DNA of 64,000 nt, taken from positions 16,666,501 to 16,730,500 of the forward strand of contig CM052360.1 in the NCBI GenBank assembly GCA_028551475.1, written 5' to 3'. The DNA is from Casuarina equisetifolia (Eukaryota; Streptophyta; Magnoliopsida; Fagales; Casuarinaceae). Positions 12,401 to 24,789 of the stretch are shown in pieces. The translations under genes were made by a program, and so were the position numbers. Position 1 is the stretch's first letter. Each line of letters starts with the position of its first letter. The notes beneath the pieces were generated by a model. The model saw only the letters and a program-made list of their open reading frames with translations. It had not been told where the DNA came from and ran no database searches.

Positions 12401-15133
12401 AGTGTGCTGAGATGTTTGAAACTTGTGCAAATCTTTGCAATTTGTGCAGTGAGTTGCCAGATTTTCTGGGTGGTAGCTGTACCTGTGCAGATCAAGGAGG
12501 TTGTCTCCGGTCTGACAAGGGGCCCTGGAAAAACCCTGATATACTAAAGGTTATATATTGGCTTCAAGATTTGTATTTATGTCTTACCACTGCCAAATTC
12601 ACTTTTTAGCCGACCATTTGTACTTCACCATTGTAATCAGGAAATAAATTGGTCATTTTCATGCTTCGATGCAGATGGTTCTTAATGGTGGTGCAAGGGG
12701 TGCCAGGCAGGTTGTGAAAGTTTTGAGCAGCGAGGGGAAGGTTATTGCTTATGCGAAGCCACACTACCCAGTGGTAATTCCTTTTTAATATCACTTCTTA
12801 TAGATGGATCCATATTTCAGTTCTTTTCTGATCTTACTAGGAAGTCTCACAATATTACTTTTGTCACTTCTTGAAGCAGTTAAGAGGTAGTGATACGTCC
12901 ACAGCTGAATCAGGATCTGAAGCTGAAGACATCACATCCCCAAAAGCAATTAAGAATTACTCACACCTTCGCTTGACTCCTGTCCGTGAAGAGGTAGGTT
13001 CTGGCCTTTTTATCTATGATTAGGGTAGCCAAATCTATGTTTTATAATCAACATTTTAGGGTGGCTCAATGTTATTTGTTTTGCTTGAGGTAAAATGATG
13101 ATTGCACCCTGGGAAAGTCTCGTATAAAATTCTGGTTTTAAATTTCTCAGAGTGTCAGTTTGGAAAAAGCTGTATAGAAATAATTGATCACTTGTGTTAT
13201 AGTGAAATTCACTATCGTTTTGTAGAATTTGCATTCTGTCTTAGTTCATTTTTGTGGATATGCAGGCTAAGGTGGTTGGAAAGACAAGCTATGCTGGCAC
13301 TTTCACAGGGTATGATGAATATGTTCCAATGGTTGATAAGGCCGTTGATGCTAGTTGGAAGAAGCAACCAGCTCTCCAGAAGCCTTGTAATACCCAAGGT
13401 TTGAAAGTTTTGCCTTGCTAAATTGTTTGTGTATCATATTTAAGCTGTCTGCAGTCTCAAGAGGACTGTGAAGCTACCATGGCTTTCTTAAACTATCTTC
13501 CTGGATTATAAATATATCAAGTGTATCTAATAATTGTCATGCTTATCAGGCATTTTTGTTGTCCTAATAAAGCATACACCACTTTTGTATAATAAAATCT
13601 AAAATTCTCAGTAAAAATGGCGTGCTTACATCGGGTCTGGGGAATGGTTAAGTGGAATTCCTGACGTCTTGTTTAGTAAACGGGATGTTTTGCGCGCCCG
13701 CCCCCCCCCCCCCCCCCCCCCCCACCTTCACATGTTTTGACTTGACTCAATTGTTTTCTGGGCCATTATATAGTCATATCACATCATTGATAACATTGAA
13801 TGATCTTGCTTCTTTTTGTTTCTGAACAATATTATATGCATAACAAACCTTACTTTCCTACACAGGGACACTGCCCCTACCTCAAATGCAAAAGACACCT
13901 GAAGGGATTTATGCTCCGGTTTTAGTGGCACTCATGACCTTCTTTATGACCCTTTTAACGCTCTTCCGCTCCGTCGCTGGTCATGTGACAAAGAAACTTC
14001 CTGGAACACTATCTAATCCCGAGCAAGATACCCCTACAATCACTAGTGATGCAACAGGTAAACAGGAGCTCTGCACTTCACCAACCGCAACTTGCATAGA
14101 GCCAGATCTCCTCTCTTCTATGCTGAAGAGGCTGGGTGAGCTTGAAGAAAAGGTGGATACACTCCAATCAAAGCCATCGGAGATGCCATACGAGAAAGAG
14201 GAATTACTTAATGCTGCTGTTTGTCGCGTTGATGCACTGGAGGCAGAACTAATCACGACTAAAAAGGTAAATTGCTAAGGGCCCAAAGATTATTTTTTTC
14301 CTCTAAAGTATTAGAAAATAACCGTTAATTCCTTTAATCCAGTCACTGACAATAATGTGTACTCGAAGGGGTTAAGATTCTCTCTGTCACTAGATGCCTG
14401 GTGCACATTGCAGGTAGACTCGCATTACAAAGGCGAGCAAAATATGCCATAGATGGTTGCTATGTGCACTGGAAGCAATCTAGTGATGGAGCTGATTTCT
14501 ACCTGACTTATAACCCTAGCGTAAATGCTTCCAAAGCTTTCCTGGAAATGTGGCCCAGCATTTTCATTTCTTCTGTGCCATGCATTACCTTTGTTCATCG
14601 TTGGGCTAATGTGATTTATTGATACTTAATTGATTCCTTTTAATATCATAATATGGTCTAGTAAGGGTTCTATCTTTTGTCAAATTCACATCTTTCAGAA
14701 GAAGAAAAACAGAGTTTAGACGCAAATCCAAGAATTTCTTTGATAGAAATTTAGATGCATGTCCGTGTATTAGGATTTGGTTTAGAAATTATAACATACT
14801 CATTCTTTACATATTAGTTGATTTCATTTTTCAATAGGTGCATTTGTTGATTGTGTCCTTTTTTTTCTTTCTTTTTTTTTTTTTTTCTTTTTTCCGATCA
14901 GGCTCTGCATGATGCTTTAATGAGGCAAGAAGAATTACTCGCTTATATTGACAGTCAAGAGGAAGCCAAGTTGCGGGTAGGTTGACAGATTGATCTGTGT
15001 GTGTGTGTATGTCTTTGTGTGTGCGTCAGTATTAGTTATGTGATCAATTTATTGATAAGTGAAATGTTTGGCTGATTTTTCTTTTTTCCTCTTCTTTCTG
15101 CGTGTTCATCAGAAAAAGAAGTTCTGCTGGTAA
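9435..15133 (+). CDS. SFH: Sec14-like phosphatidylinositol transfer protein with C-terminal nodulin domain (SFH type), copy 1
   Basis: This protein exchanges phosphatidylinositol and phosphatidylcholine between membranes and supports PI-phosphate signalling in polarised secretion. Exons: 9435-9468, 10434-10737, 11336-11435, 11513-11779, 11882-11959, 12072-12173, 12299-12348, 12450-12549, 12675-12773, 12880-12993, 13266-13398, 13866-14266, 14902-14976, 15113-15133, giving 625 aa. A basic N-terminal region ([20 protein letters not shown], about residues 43-62) precedes the CRAL-TRIO N-terminal domain (about 85-135) and the Sec14 lipid-binding fold (about 150-320). Thr290 and Lys293 (TTSK) match the headgroup-binding T-x-x-K of yeast Sec14. 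A Cys-rich [12 protein letters not shown] segment follows. The C-terminal part has a hydrophobic helix (about 475-496), a predicted coiled coil ([11 protein letters not shown]) and the tail KKKFCW. It is complete, with no broken frame. Intron 11 holds a C23 tract. It is convergent with its paralogue. Confidence 0.93.
13701..13723. repeat. Poly(C) tract, 23 bases, in an SFH intron
   Basis: An uninterrupted run of 23 C (G on the minus strand), preceded by gcgcgcccg, lies within the intron 13399-13865. It could form G-quadruplex or i-motif structures, and the exact length may be unreliable. Confidence 0.85.
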
Positions 15134-15893
15134 GATGTTTTGCTGGATGAGGATGGTGCAGTGATTTCCGTTAATCCGGCCTTGCATACAATATCTTGAA
15201 AACAGTGTATCAAGAAACAGACCTTCTTGTAAAAAGATTTGGAGGCATTGGACGTTCTGAGACTGTCTCTGAAGTTTGGTTTTTATTTTCTAATGCCTTC
15301 ATGTAATGTTTGGAAGAGTGAACTTCACAATCAAAGAGTTTTCATATCTGTGAATCTTATTGGATGCTAAAAGGATTTTGTCACTAAAAAGGCCTTTCGG
15401 ATCGAGGGGCGTTCACTTCCAATGTCCATTGTCCTTCTGTTTCATCGTCAAAGTTCATATTCTCATGTTTTACTTAAGCTAAGGATGGGGATTTCCTAAA
15501 CTACTAGCTTCATCACTTTAAGAACAGTGCATTGACTATAGTTTGAGATTTTAGGAGAAGTGTCTTTCAGGTATTTCTTTCTTTTGATTTCAAAAGGCGA
15601 GAAGGGAGAAAAATCCAGGAAGATCCAGATAAAAACTAAACTTATGGCAATCTTTATTCAGAATATACAGGTTATGAGAGAATGACACACTGCTGATGTA
15701 CAAAAACTTTGGAGTTAAACATTGGACAAAGTAAACATGAAGCATCCGGTAAATCCATTAAACAGCATCAGTGACCAACAAAAAATCAGCATAGCCGCTA
15801 ACTTACAATTCATTTTCAAGTTCCTTTATTTTGGAGTATAGCATCGCACAGCAAACAGCTCAATCACCTCACCCAGCTGAATGGGTTCCGAAT
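15134..15893. other. Shared 3' region between the two convergent SFH genes
   Basis: Only 760 bases separate the two stop codons, so both 3' UTRs must end inside this interval. Minus-strand AATAAA at 15653-15658 suits the right-hand gene. No clear AATAAA was found for the left-hand gene. No other gene was recognised. Confidence 0.6.
15653..15658 (-). terminator. Candidate polyadenylation signal of SFH copy 2
   Basis: AATAAA on the minus strand, about 235 bases after the stop codon of SFH copy 2, at a normal distance for a 3' UTR. Confidence 0.4.
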
Positions 15894-18800
15894 TCACAGT
15901 CCAAAAAACTAGAAAACAGGGAAAAAAAATTTTAATGGCTTTACTTGATATGCAAGGTTTGCAATTAGGATTGGGAGGACAGCATCAGAGATTTAGTAAC
16001 ATACCATCTTCTTCTTCTTCTTCTTCTTCTCAACGTAGGCTAGGAGTTCCTGCTGTTGAACAAGGGCATCCTCAAGTGCCTGCAAAAGGACATTTGGTTA
16101 TCTAATCCACAGATGTTTTCTCCCTCTTTTTGTATCAATTTCCAATAATAATACCTTCTTGGTTGAGTACAGCTCTTGCTCGAGAGCATCAACGCGGTTC
16201 AATGCAGCGTTGAGCAATTCCTCCTTCTCCGGTGGCATGACTGCTGGCTTGTTGCACAGAACATTCACCTTTTCTTCGAGTTCTGCCATGCGCTTCATCA
16301 TTGATATGTGGTCGTCGCTGGAGATGGCAGGTGGTGGCAGCTCATGCTGGCCTTTAATCATCGACCCATCATAGTACACAGAGTTGCTATATACCGCCGC
16401 TTCAGCTATTCTCTTTGGCATGTTCCTCGTCAACCGGATCATCGTCATGATGCCCATAATAAAGGCCATGATCCCTCCAACAAGCTGGTAGCTTAGCCCT
16501 TTAGGAGCCTTGCAAGGATCAGGCAGAGGGAAACAATCTGGGGCAATAGGAAAAACCCATGAAGAAAATACCCTTCAAATTATTTATCACGTGGAATTTT
16601 TTTCAAATAAATTTTTCTATATCCTGGGTACATCAGTGTAATGCGTAGTGAATGAATTTAAATGGTGATGTTCTTGGTCTTTGATGTCTAGGCATATTGT
16701 TAATTGTGGTCATGCACAGCACCCTTTGTAATTGGAGTATCAAAGAAGCAAATTATGAACCTTTAGAGTGGGGAAGCTTGCCATGTTGCACTGATTTTGG
16801 CCAAGCTGCGTTCACAGTCCTGTCAACTACTGGACCAAAACTGTTGTAGGCATTCTTTCTGGCGGTGGGAGACTGCAATAAGAACAAAAGGATTTTAATA
16901 ACCTGACGAGGAGGAAGGCAACAATTTATGCGCAAGTTTGTAGAAGACTTTCTCATAGATAAAATATTACGTTTTATCTATGTCTAACTTCTCATAGATA
17001 GATTTTGTTGTATTATAAAAATTCTCAAAATTGCTAGAAACTTATTTATTCAGCATGTTCGGAGGCTTGAAGAGACCATCTTTGATATGATGTAATGTTT
17101 TTTAAGGTCTGTCTATAGGGGTATGTCCTTAACTATCTTGTATTGATGTATTGGATATATAAAATTTTGCTTTAGAAAAAAAAAAAAAAAACTGTTCATG
17201 TAAACAAGATAAAGCAGGACAAAGAGGTGTCATGATAATCAGTTGAAAGTGTCAAAACTTGAAGATTTTCAACAGTCAACCGAAAATATCTGGTTCTTCT
17301 AACCTTTTCAACACAATCCTCAAGTTTTCATGTTAAAGTTGATCAACCTGGTTAGATTAAGTAGCTTCGTAATGCTATACAGTAGAGTGGTTTTTGATGA
17401 CCAAAATATGAACTAGAAGTCCAGAGACTTACTTCTTCTGGAACAGGAGGGAGTTTTAGATCTTCTGCATAGTCCCTTGAAAATCTTGGAGAGCAACATT
17501 GCACGTCACCTGATTCTGAGTTGAAGGAATTGTACCTCTTCATGTTATAACATGAAAAAAGTGAAGCAATTAATAGCTCGTATAAAAGATGGACCAGGCA
17601 ATGCAATGTTATAAACGCAGAAAAAGTAGACAGACTTCAACTCAATACCTTTGAGTACGCATTCTCATCTTCAGAGATTGTCTTCTCCTCAATGCCTGAC
17701 AGTATTTTCCTTGTGCATTTGCCCTCACCATTTTGAACCATCTGGTTTATTGTAATAACACATTCCATCGTGAGTGTTTTATGTCATATGTTACAGAGAG
17801 AGCAAAATAAGAAATTATAACTAAATAGATAAACCTAAAGTAAGTTACCTTCAGTATGTCTGGGTCATTCCATGGGCCCTTGTCAGAACGCATACAACCA
17901 CCCTTGTCCTCACAAGTACAAACGCCACCCAGAAACTCTGGAAGCTCACTGGCATAAATACAGGAATGCAAGGTATAAATGAGGTTCAAGTGAAGATTTT
18001 GAAATAAGATTATGCTATCAAGCATTTTACTGGATGTTGTCAAGGTAACTTAAAACATAAGAATCTTGTTATTGAAGAACATATATCACTGAAACGTTGA
18101 AATCTAATGCTAGAATTACTAAATAAGGAGGCGATTTTCATAACATGAGAGATCACAACAGACAGAGCGTAGATTGTTTTGTGAACTTGCTGAAGAAAGA
18201 GTTACCTGGCATCAATTATTTCAAGCAACTTGCTCTGATATTTGTTTCCCAGGACCTGGAAAGTAAATAGTGATTTTGTTTAGCACCATTGCCAATCAAA
18301 ACGAGCGTAGTCTGCGAGAAGTATATGACAAATGCTTACATGAATTTTTGCAGTGGTCTTGGGATCAAGGAATGTTTTGACAGTATTCCATAAGAGTCTG
18401 AATCCAGAACCAGCATTGATGATGAACATGCGGTTCAGGCTCTGCCAAAAAGAGAAGGTTCAGTTCAGAGAGGCTGATGTAAGAAATCAAGCAGCCCGGG
18501 GCACATGAGCTAGAGGGGTGAAAATGCGTACCTCAGGATAATTATCACCATCAATCTTCTGAAGCCGCTGAATAAGTTCCCTAGCAGATTTGCCGAATTG
18601 TTTCAGGCCCTGAGGCAGCATTCATGTAAAACTTTAGGATTTAACTCTCCGAAGTTGGTTCTGATTCACTAGGATTTGCTAAGTCCTAGCATTCTATGTT
18701 TTGTAATCTACTTTTGCTTGGTTGAACAGAAAAGAAGAAAAGACAAGAGTAAGCGTCTTACCACTCCTTGCACGTCCAAAATAGTGGTGCTCTGATCAAT

Positions 18801-20203
18801 GTGCTTTTGAGAAGCAATTGAACAAGCAGGCATCTTAACAGCAAAGGTCCTCTCGAACTCGCGTACATGGTATTTCAGATAGCGGTCCATTGTTGTCACT
18901 TGCAAAAGCTTGGTAGAATCAACTTGGCCTAGTCTTTCGATGTAAACTGGTCGCCCCTCCTTATCAACTCCATGATGTCCTTGGGGGTAGTAATTTAGGA
19001 CTTCATCAACTTCCTCGAATTCGAAGTCCTAAACCGAGAAACCAAAATGCAAATATTCATATGCATACATGCCGGATGATCAAGAAAGGAGATCTCCACC
19101 ATATTCTTGGCTGAAATATTGAAGAGTACGATTATATTCATGAAAATACCTCCATGATTGTGTCTGCTTCAAAATCCTTCCTCCACTGAAGCATATCCGA
19201 CCACATTTGCTTTGCTTTCTCAATGTCAAATTTCCTTGCCCTAAGAAATCTGTACCATACTTTTTTACGAGCTAGTAAGTTATCCAAATTTTGCAGGCGT
19301 CCACAATGAAGATATAGCTACAGAAGTGCAACCTTTAACCTTCAATCAAAGAAACTGACCTCAGCATCATATGGTGATCATCATGTTTAGAAGGCAGTAG
19401 TTCTTCCAAGATAAGTACTTGGCGGAATGCATCCACTGCCTGTAAGTCCTCCGCATCAATGTCATCCTCAATCGCAACGGACATAACCTTGCTGTTTCTC
19501 CGGCCTCTCCTTTTCAGGGAATGCCTGAACTTGGTCGAGGCATTGATTGCCTTCTTCTTAAGAGACCCCAGTCTTGTCTTCCTCTCATCCTCAGAGTTTT
19601 CAAAATCACATTTTTCAAGACCTGTTTAGACAAACATAAGCTTAACGCCATTACAGAAAGACGGGCTTAGAGATCTTTTTCCTCTTCCTACTGTTCTTCC
19701 ATGATGCATGTCACAGCAATTGAATGAGACTTCTACAAGCCCCAAGAAGAGCCAGAGAGTATCATGAATGGAGGCAAGCTCAAAAACAAGGTCCGTCCAA
19801 AAGATAGAAAAGAATCATTGTTCATTTTGGCCCATCTTGGTCGTTTGTTGACTTCCAAATAGTGTATGAGAGAACAGGTCAAAAAACCAAAAGAAGCCAG
19901 CCACATGGGGCTCCTCTGATCTTCTGAGGTTTCGGTTTCTAAATCTTTCTATTCCTTTTCATTTTAACTTCTTCCGGAACCCAATACAAAATCCTTTTCA
20001 TTAGTTTCATTTCATTTAGGCACATAATCATGAATTACTTAGAATCATCAAAAACCAAATGGAGAGCTCCTATAATCTATTGAAAGTGAGACAAAATATT
20101 GTAACAAGATTCAAGAGAGATGTGCATTCCAAAATGAATGATTGCTAGAAACCTTACAGGCTTTAGACGGTTGTTCAAGATGTCCAGACATTGTGTCGCA
20201 CAT
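15894..20203 (-). CDS. SFH: Sec14-like phosphatidylinositol transfer protein with C-terminal nodulin domain (SFH type), copy 2
   Basis: Paralogue of the gene at 9435-15133, in opposite orientation, with the same expected lipid-transfer role. Exons from 5' to 3' on the minus strand: 20203-20158, 19621-19360, 19249-19150, 19028-18762, 18609-18532, 18441-18340, 18255-18206, 17948-17849, 17741-17649, 17537-17433, 16872-16761, 16537-16155, 16079-16005, 15908-15894, giving 595 aa. Exons 3-8 and 13 have exactly the same lengths as in copy 1. The Sec14 fold is intact, with Thr280 and Lys283 (TTAK) at the headgroup site and the [12 protein letters not shown] segment conserved. The tail differs: seven lysines from a trinucleotide repeat, then MFFGL. 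The start could instead be the second ATG at 20191, which gives MSGHLEQ and matches the MSGPLDR start of copy 1. The acceptor of exon 10 (gaag before 17537) is weak. No frame breaks were seen. Confidence 0.91.
16007..16030 (-). repeat. Coding (AAG)n microsatellite, poly-lysine
   Basis: Seven AAG codons in exon 13 of SFH copy 2 encode a run of seven lysines close to the C-terminus. Trinucleotide repeats keep the frame when they change length, so allelic variation here would alter charge without breaking the gene. Confidence 0.9.
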
Positions 20204-20589
20204 GGTTGATATATTCGAAGCCAAGCTTAACTGAGACCACAATCAACAGCAGGAGAATCAGGCACTCATGTATAACATTACGCCCAACTCAGTTCCCCTA
20301 CAGGATATGCCACACCTTCAATCATACACAAAACTCAGAACTTTGCAACAGTCACAGCAAGAAGAAACCTACCTCCATTTACACATGAGAATAAGTACCC
20401 AAATTCAAGATAAAAAAGAAAAAGCAGCAAAACATCCTAGTGGTAACAGAATGCACAGGCATATGTAATACTCAGAAGCGTAATGCAAAAGAAATGTAAA
20501 GAAGAGAAGAGAAAAAGAGAAGGGGAAGAAGAAGAATACCTTTTAGACACGAATGTGGCAAAGTGGTATTAAGACAGAAGAAAGAAGTG

Positions 20590-20596
20590 TATATAT
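20590..20596 (-). promoter_or_regulatory. Candidate TATA box of SFH copy 2
   Basis: ATATATA on the minus strand, about 390 bases upstream of the start codon and followed downstream by a purine/pyrimidine-rich leader. Plausible from position and sequence only. Confidence 0.4.
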
Positions 20597-20619
20597 CATC
20601 CGACTTATTCTCTAAATTT

Positions 20620-23600
20620 GCGACCTGAGATGGGCGGCCAAAATAGACAACCAGGATCAGCGACTAATTTAGAAAGTGAAAGCCTACGTTCCATGCCATT
20701 GACGGGGTCTAAAAGACCTGGAAACTTTGCGTTGTTTTCGCTGTTGAGAAATAGAGAGAGTTGGCGAAATGCAAGCCACTCCGTTCAGACTTTCCCTCCT
20801 GCAACAACTTCTTGGTGTCAAAATTAACCTCTCGCTCCATGTCCCTAAACGTTATAATATATATTTAAATTTCATATTGATTCAGTGAATGATTTGTTCA
20901 TTTTCTTAATGTTGGGCATGTGTTCTGAAATGTGTCCTCCCCCTCCTCCTCGGCCTTCATGTTCTATGGATAGGTTGTATGATAAGACTAAGCTGTCGAA
21001 GGGACAAGAAGAAAGTCAATTTGCCGAATTATGGTGCTCCACTAAATTCATCAACTCTTCTGCCAGCTTATAGAAAGAATCTGTGATGTTAATACACGTA
21101 AGACTTTTAACGGTTCAGTTTTGTTGACATTTAGAGTTCATCCCACGTCCTTAAGACATTAGCCTATTGTACCACTAATTATGAAAAAGTTTCATTAGTA
21201 TTAAGAGATAATGTGAGTTTCTAACATCATATCAGAACTTGAGTTTTGAACGAGATATCTTTTTTACGTATTAGTTCATTGATTATGTGGGAGATGAGGA
21301 ACGTTTTTGAGAAGTTTCCATCTTATGCCGAACTTCCCATATGCTTTCGCTGGTTTCTGGTTGAAATAATGCGGTTAACGTAACTCAAACCTCACGGCAG
21401 GTTGTTCTAATAATCATCGCTTTAACAATCAATCAAGACAGTGTTATAGAGGAGTTTTTTGGAAAGATAAATTTAAAGGATGAAACAGTCCTTTCAAGCC
21501 AAGTAATACTCATCATTTTTGTGTTTATAAAAAAATTTCTAAATTTTCAGAAAAATGATTAAAAAGAAAAATGGCTCTTAGACTTTTCGGGTTTATAAGA
21601 ATTGTCCTTCCATCCATCTACGATTTCATTTGCCACTTCTAAAAGTCAAAGCCTTTTGTTCTTCCATCTTTTGGATAATGTTCAAAGAATAATCGGTTTT
21701 GAGTTGATCTGGTAATTTAAGACTCCAATTTAATAGTTGGCTACAGTTTCCAACGGATCAGTAGACCAATTGAAAAAAAGTTTCGTCACTTATACCTAGA
21801 ACATTAAAAAATAGAAAAAAGAAGGGGGTCTACGCGATGTTTATCCAACACAAGCTTTTTTATTTTATTTTATTTTAATATTAAGTAAAGTGAATATTTA
21901 AGGGATATCCCACCATTTAAGTGGAGATTACTTATCGATATCTACCTGAGCTATCAAATAAAGTGATAATATCATCTATGGTTTTTCTAACTTTCTAAAA
22001 TTAGTCTTTTAATTCATCTACAGCTAAATCCATTTATGACTTGTGCATGTATACAAGTATATAAGAATGCATATTAAATGTAACTACGTATGTATTGGAT
22101 CAAAGATTATTCTATAATTTAATCTCTTAGAAAGGGAATATATATGAAAGGTGCCCCGTGATCAGCAGTCCGAGAGTACACTCGGGTTGGCAAATCAGGA
22201 TAAAAGATTAAAAGACGTGAAGACCACCAACCTTTGGCATTCATTGTGTGTTTACCAAACTGTTGACCCTTCCTTGATGATATCAATGTCATAAGGTATG
22301 CTGGTTGACAGCTTTCGAACAATAAACACAATAAGAACTTCAATTCGTGATTCTTACCTCTCATTTTTTCGTGGCAAAAGAAATCTTCCTATTATGCTTC
22401 GGCAGTATATCCGCATATAAATTCAACATCTTATATCCTGGAATGCTAAATTACTTTTGAAACAATTGGTGGGGATAAGAGTACTTTCTTTCAAATTCAT
22501 TAAAATTTCACTAATCTGCAGGAAGAGCTTTTGGTTTTGTCATATGCTTGCTAGTTGTGTTAACAATGTGCTACAACATCTTAGCGTGGACAGTTTATTC
22601 ACGAGAAAGTCAAGAAGTTACTTGTTCGAGAATTTGATTCTCTTCCAAAAGCGTGGTGATATCTATTCTACATTAAATGTCTGGTGTTGTCACACATCCT
22701 TAATACTTAAAAGCTAGCACTCGAGAAACTCATCCTGGAGATTATAAATCCAATATTAACTTCTTTTCAACCCGATATAGGACATCTTAACAAAATTTGA
22801 TAATTTAGATTCTTAATTCTTGCAAAAAGCCTTCTGGGAAGAGTTGTTAAAAGTGATGTGTCCTACAGTCCATTTCACTCGGAAGGGCAGCTTAATCTTT
22901 TCATTGATTGATAGTACATGCTTCGTTTCGGTTGTCTCTCATAGACAGCATTCTGTAGCTATCATTCATCAAGTTATAATACGTATTTGTGTATCTCAAA
23001 AGTCCAGTTCTTAATCCTTTTGATTTCTCATTGTTTGGATTCTTGATTACTCATTTTTCAGGTATTAATAGAGTTTCATTTAGCTTGTTCTGTTGTTGAA
23101 GGAATCCAAGATTTGGAGTGTCCGCGAACTACATCTCATAGGAATTTCACAAGCATTAGAGTCCTAGAATCATGTCCTTTTTCAAAAGAAATATCGCTCC
23201 AATGCATCAGAGACGGAATGGTTAAATCATTTTGTGTTTAGCTGCTCTCGTTTCCTTTTTCATACGCAAAACAACATAACATGTCTGGATTTAAATACTG
23301 TATTTAAAAATGTCCTAGAATGAAAAAAAGAAATTGATATTATTGAAATAAAAATAAGAAAGACAAAAATTAATGATTCAAGAAATGAAACCTACCACGG
23401 GTGCACCATCAAAGCACAAATGATGTTGTTGGTTAACCATTTCCCTGACATTGCTTCTTCGTCAATGGTGGCCACAAACGTCTTCTCGCCCCTCCCAATG
23501 CTTCCCAAATCCTGAAATCCTCTATCAATCAAAACCCTTTTTCCCAAACCCCCGTTTTTTATTTTTTATTTTTTCCCCTCAAATCTGCAGATGGTTTTCT

Positions 23601-23895
23601 CTATGCGAGGGCCTCAAGGTCTAGGACGTCATGGAATCCGTCGAAAGGAGACCATTTTAGCTCTACAGAAAACCCCATTTTACCGGGAACATCGAGGTCT
23701 ATAAGGAAGGCTCGAATCGAAGGGATGGAGATCCATTATTAGGTATGCTATCAAAGTCAACGAAAACTTGAAGATTGGCTCGTTAGTGGCTCGTTAGTGG
23801 CAATGAGCCGAGATTGGCTCTCCGTGTGGGGTTGATCCCACTCGGTAAAATTATTTACCTGTTATGCATCTTTTTAGACATGCTTGAGGTCTATT
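20620..23895. other. Intergenic DNA without recognised genes
   Basis: This stretch separates SFH copy 2 from the transposon island. The open frames are short and match no family I recognise. Bases 23400-23740 are somewhat richer in GC and may be a gene or repeat relic, but no protein similarity was found by eye. Around 23780-23815 the word ggctcgttagt occurs twice in tandem. Confidence 0.45.
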
Positions 23896-23900
23896 GAGGA
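23896..23900. repeat. Target-site duplication (left), GAGGA
   Basis: GAGGA precedes the first LTR base and recurs at 30122-30126 immediately after the second LTR. A 5-base duplication is the normal mark of LTR retrotransposon integration. Confidence 0.75.
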
Positions 23901-24696
23901 TGTTAGAAATATTATTACCTTGCTCACCATTGTAGGAATGGAGGTAAAATCATCTTTGGAAATGTTTTGTAATGCAGCCCATGCATCGCGGCCATCTTAT
24001 CCTCATGAAGAATCAACAAACAAATTCTAGGTCTCTATGATGTCAAGGTATCTTGCTGTAAAAACAACTCAACTCTACTTGACACTTGATATAGACATGT
24101 TGCATACTCACAGCACACAGCTGCACATATGTTCAACAAACCCTACAATTAGCTGACTCCAAGCACTAGAACATTCTCAATAAGACATGAGTCCTTTTTA
24201 TACCCACATCATAACTCTGCCTTTTTGAAATATACCTAGAAGAGTGACAAGAGTCCACACATGGAAGAAATGCTTACATCACCAAATCTCAGGAAAGTCT
24301 AGTAATCTGACATGTGGCCACATGAAGTGGCTCAAAGGAGAGCTAAGTAATTGATACACAAACAACCCTACAGCTCACCTCATAGTTGGAAAAGTTAGCA
24401 TTGTGTTAGGACTCATGTCACCTTCTAGAAGAACACAACTTACTGGCCAAGCAAAAGAAGAAAGAAGTAGCCAACCACTCTAACATAGGAAGCACCGCCC
24501 ATGCCTATGTATACCAAAATTGCATGATGAAAAAAGATAAAGTGTAGTCTTATGTTTATCTATAAATATGTATGTGTAAGAAGACCTACTCACCAAGAAT
24601 TAGAAAGTGTGAGAGGCTTTTATTGTAACCCCTACTCTAATCTAAGGCCAACCACGTGATATTAACATCCATTCTTTCATGTCTTATTATTTCTCT
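23901..24696 (+). repeat. 5' LTR of Copia element A
   Basis: About 796 bases, a near copy of 29338-30121 with scattered substitutions and small indels, e.g. the shared words atgttttgta and ctataaatatgtatgtgtaagaagacc. The latter contains a TATA-like word that could be the LTR promoter. Confidence 0.85.
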
Positions 24697-24708
24697 TGGT
24701 ATTGGAGT
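24697..24708 (+). other. Primer-binding site of Copia element A
   Basis: TGGTATTGGAGT begins at the base after the 5' LTR. It differs at a few bases from the usual plant Copia site complementary to initiator tRNA-Met. Confidence 0.65.
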
Positions 24709-24789
24709 GGATTACAATCCATATTGTTCCAAAGCATGTTTCAACTTCCCCATCTCAGAGTATCCATTTCATCTTCCGCTACTTCGACT

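Noticed and set aside
20191..20827. Several plus-strand frames over the 5' end of SFH copy 2
   Set aside because: They overlap the minus-strand leader and first exon, have no family resemblance and look like shadows.
22119..23014. Frames of 64-86 codons in the intergenic region
   Set aside because: No family similarity or exon chain could be found. Composition fits random AT-rich DNA.
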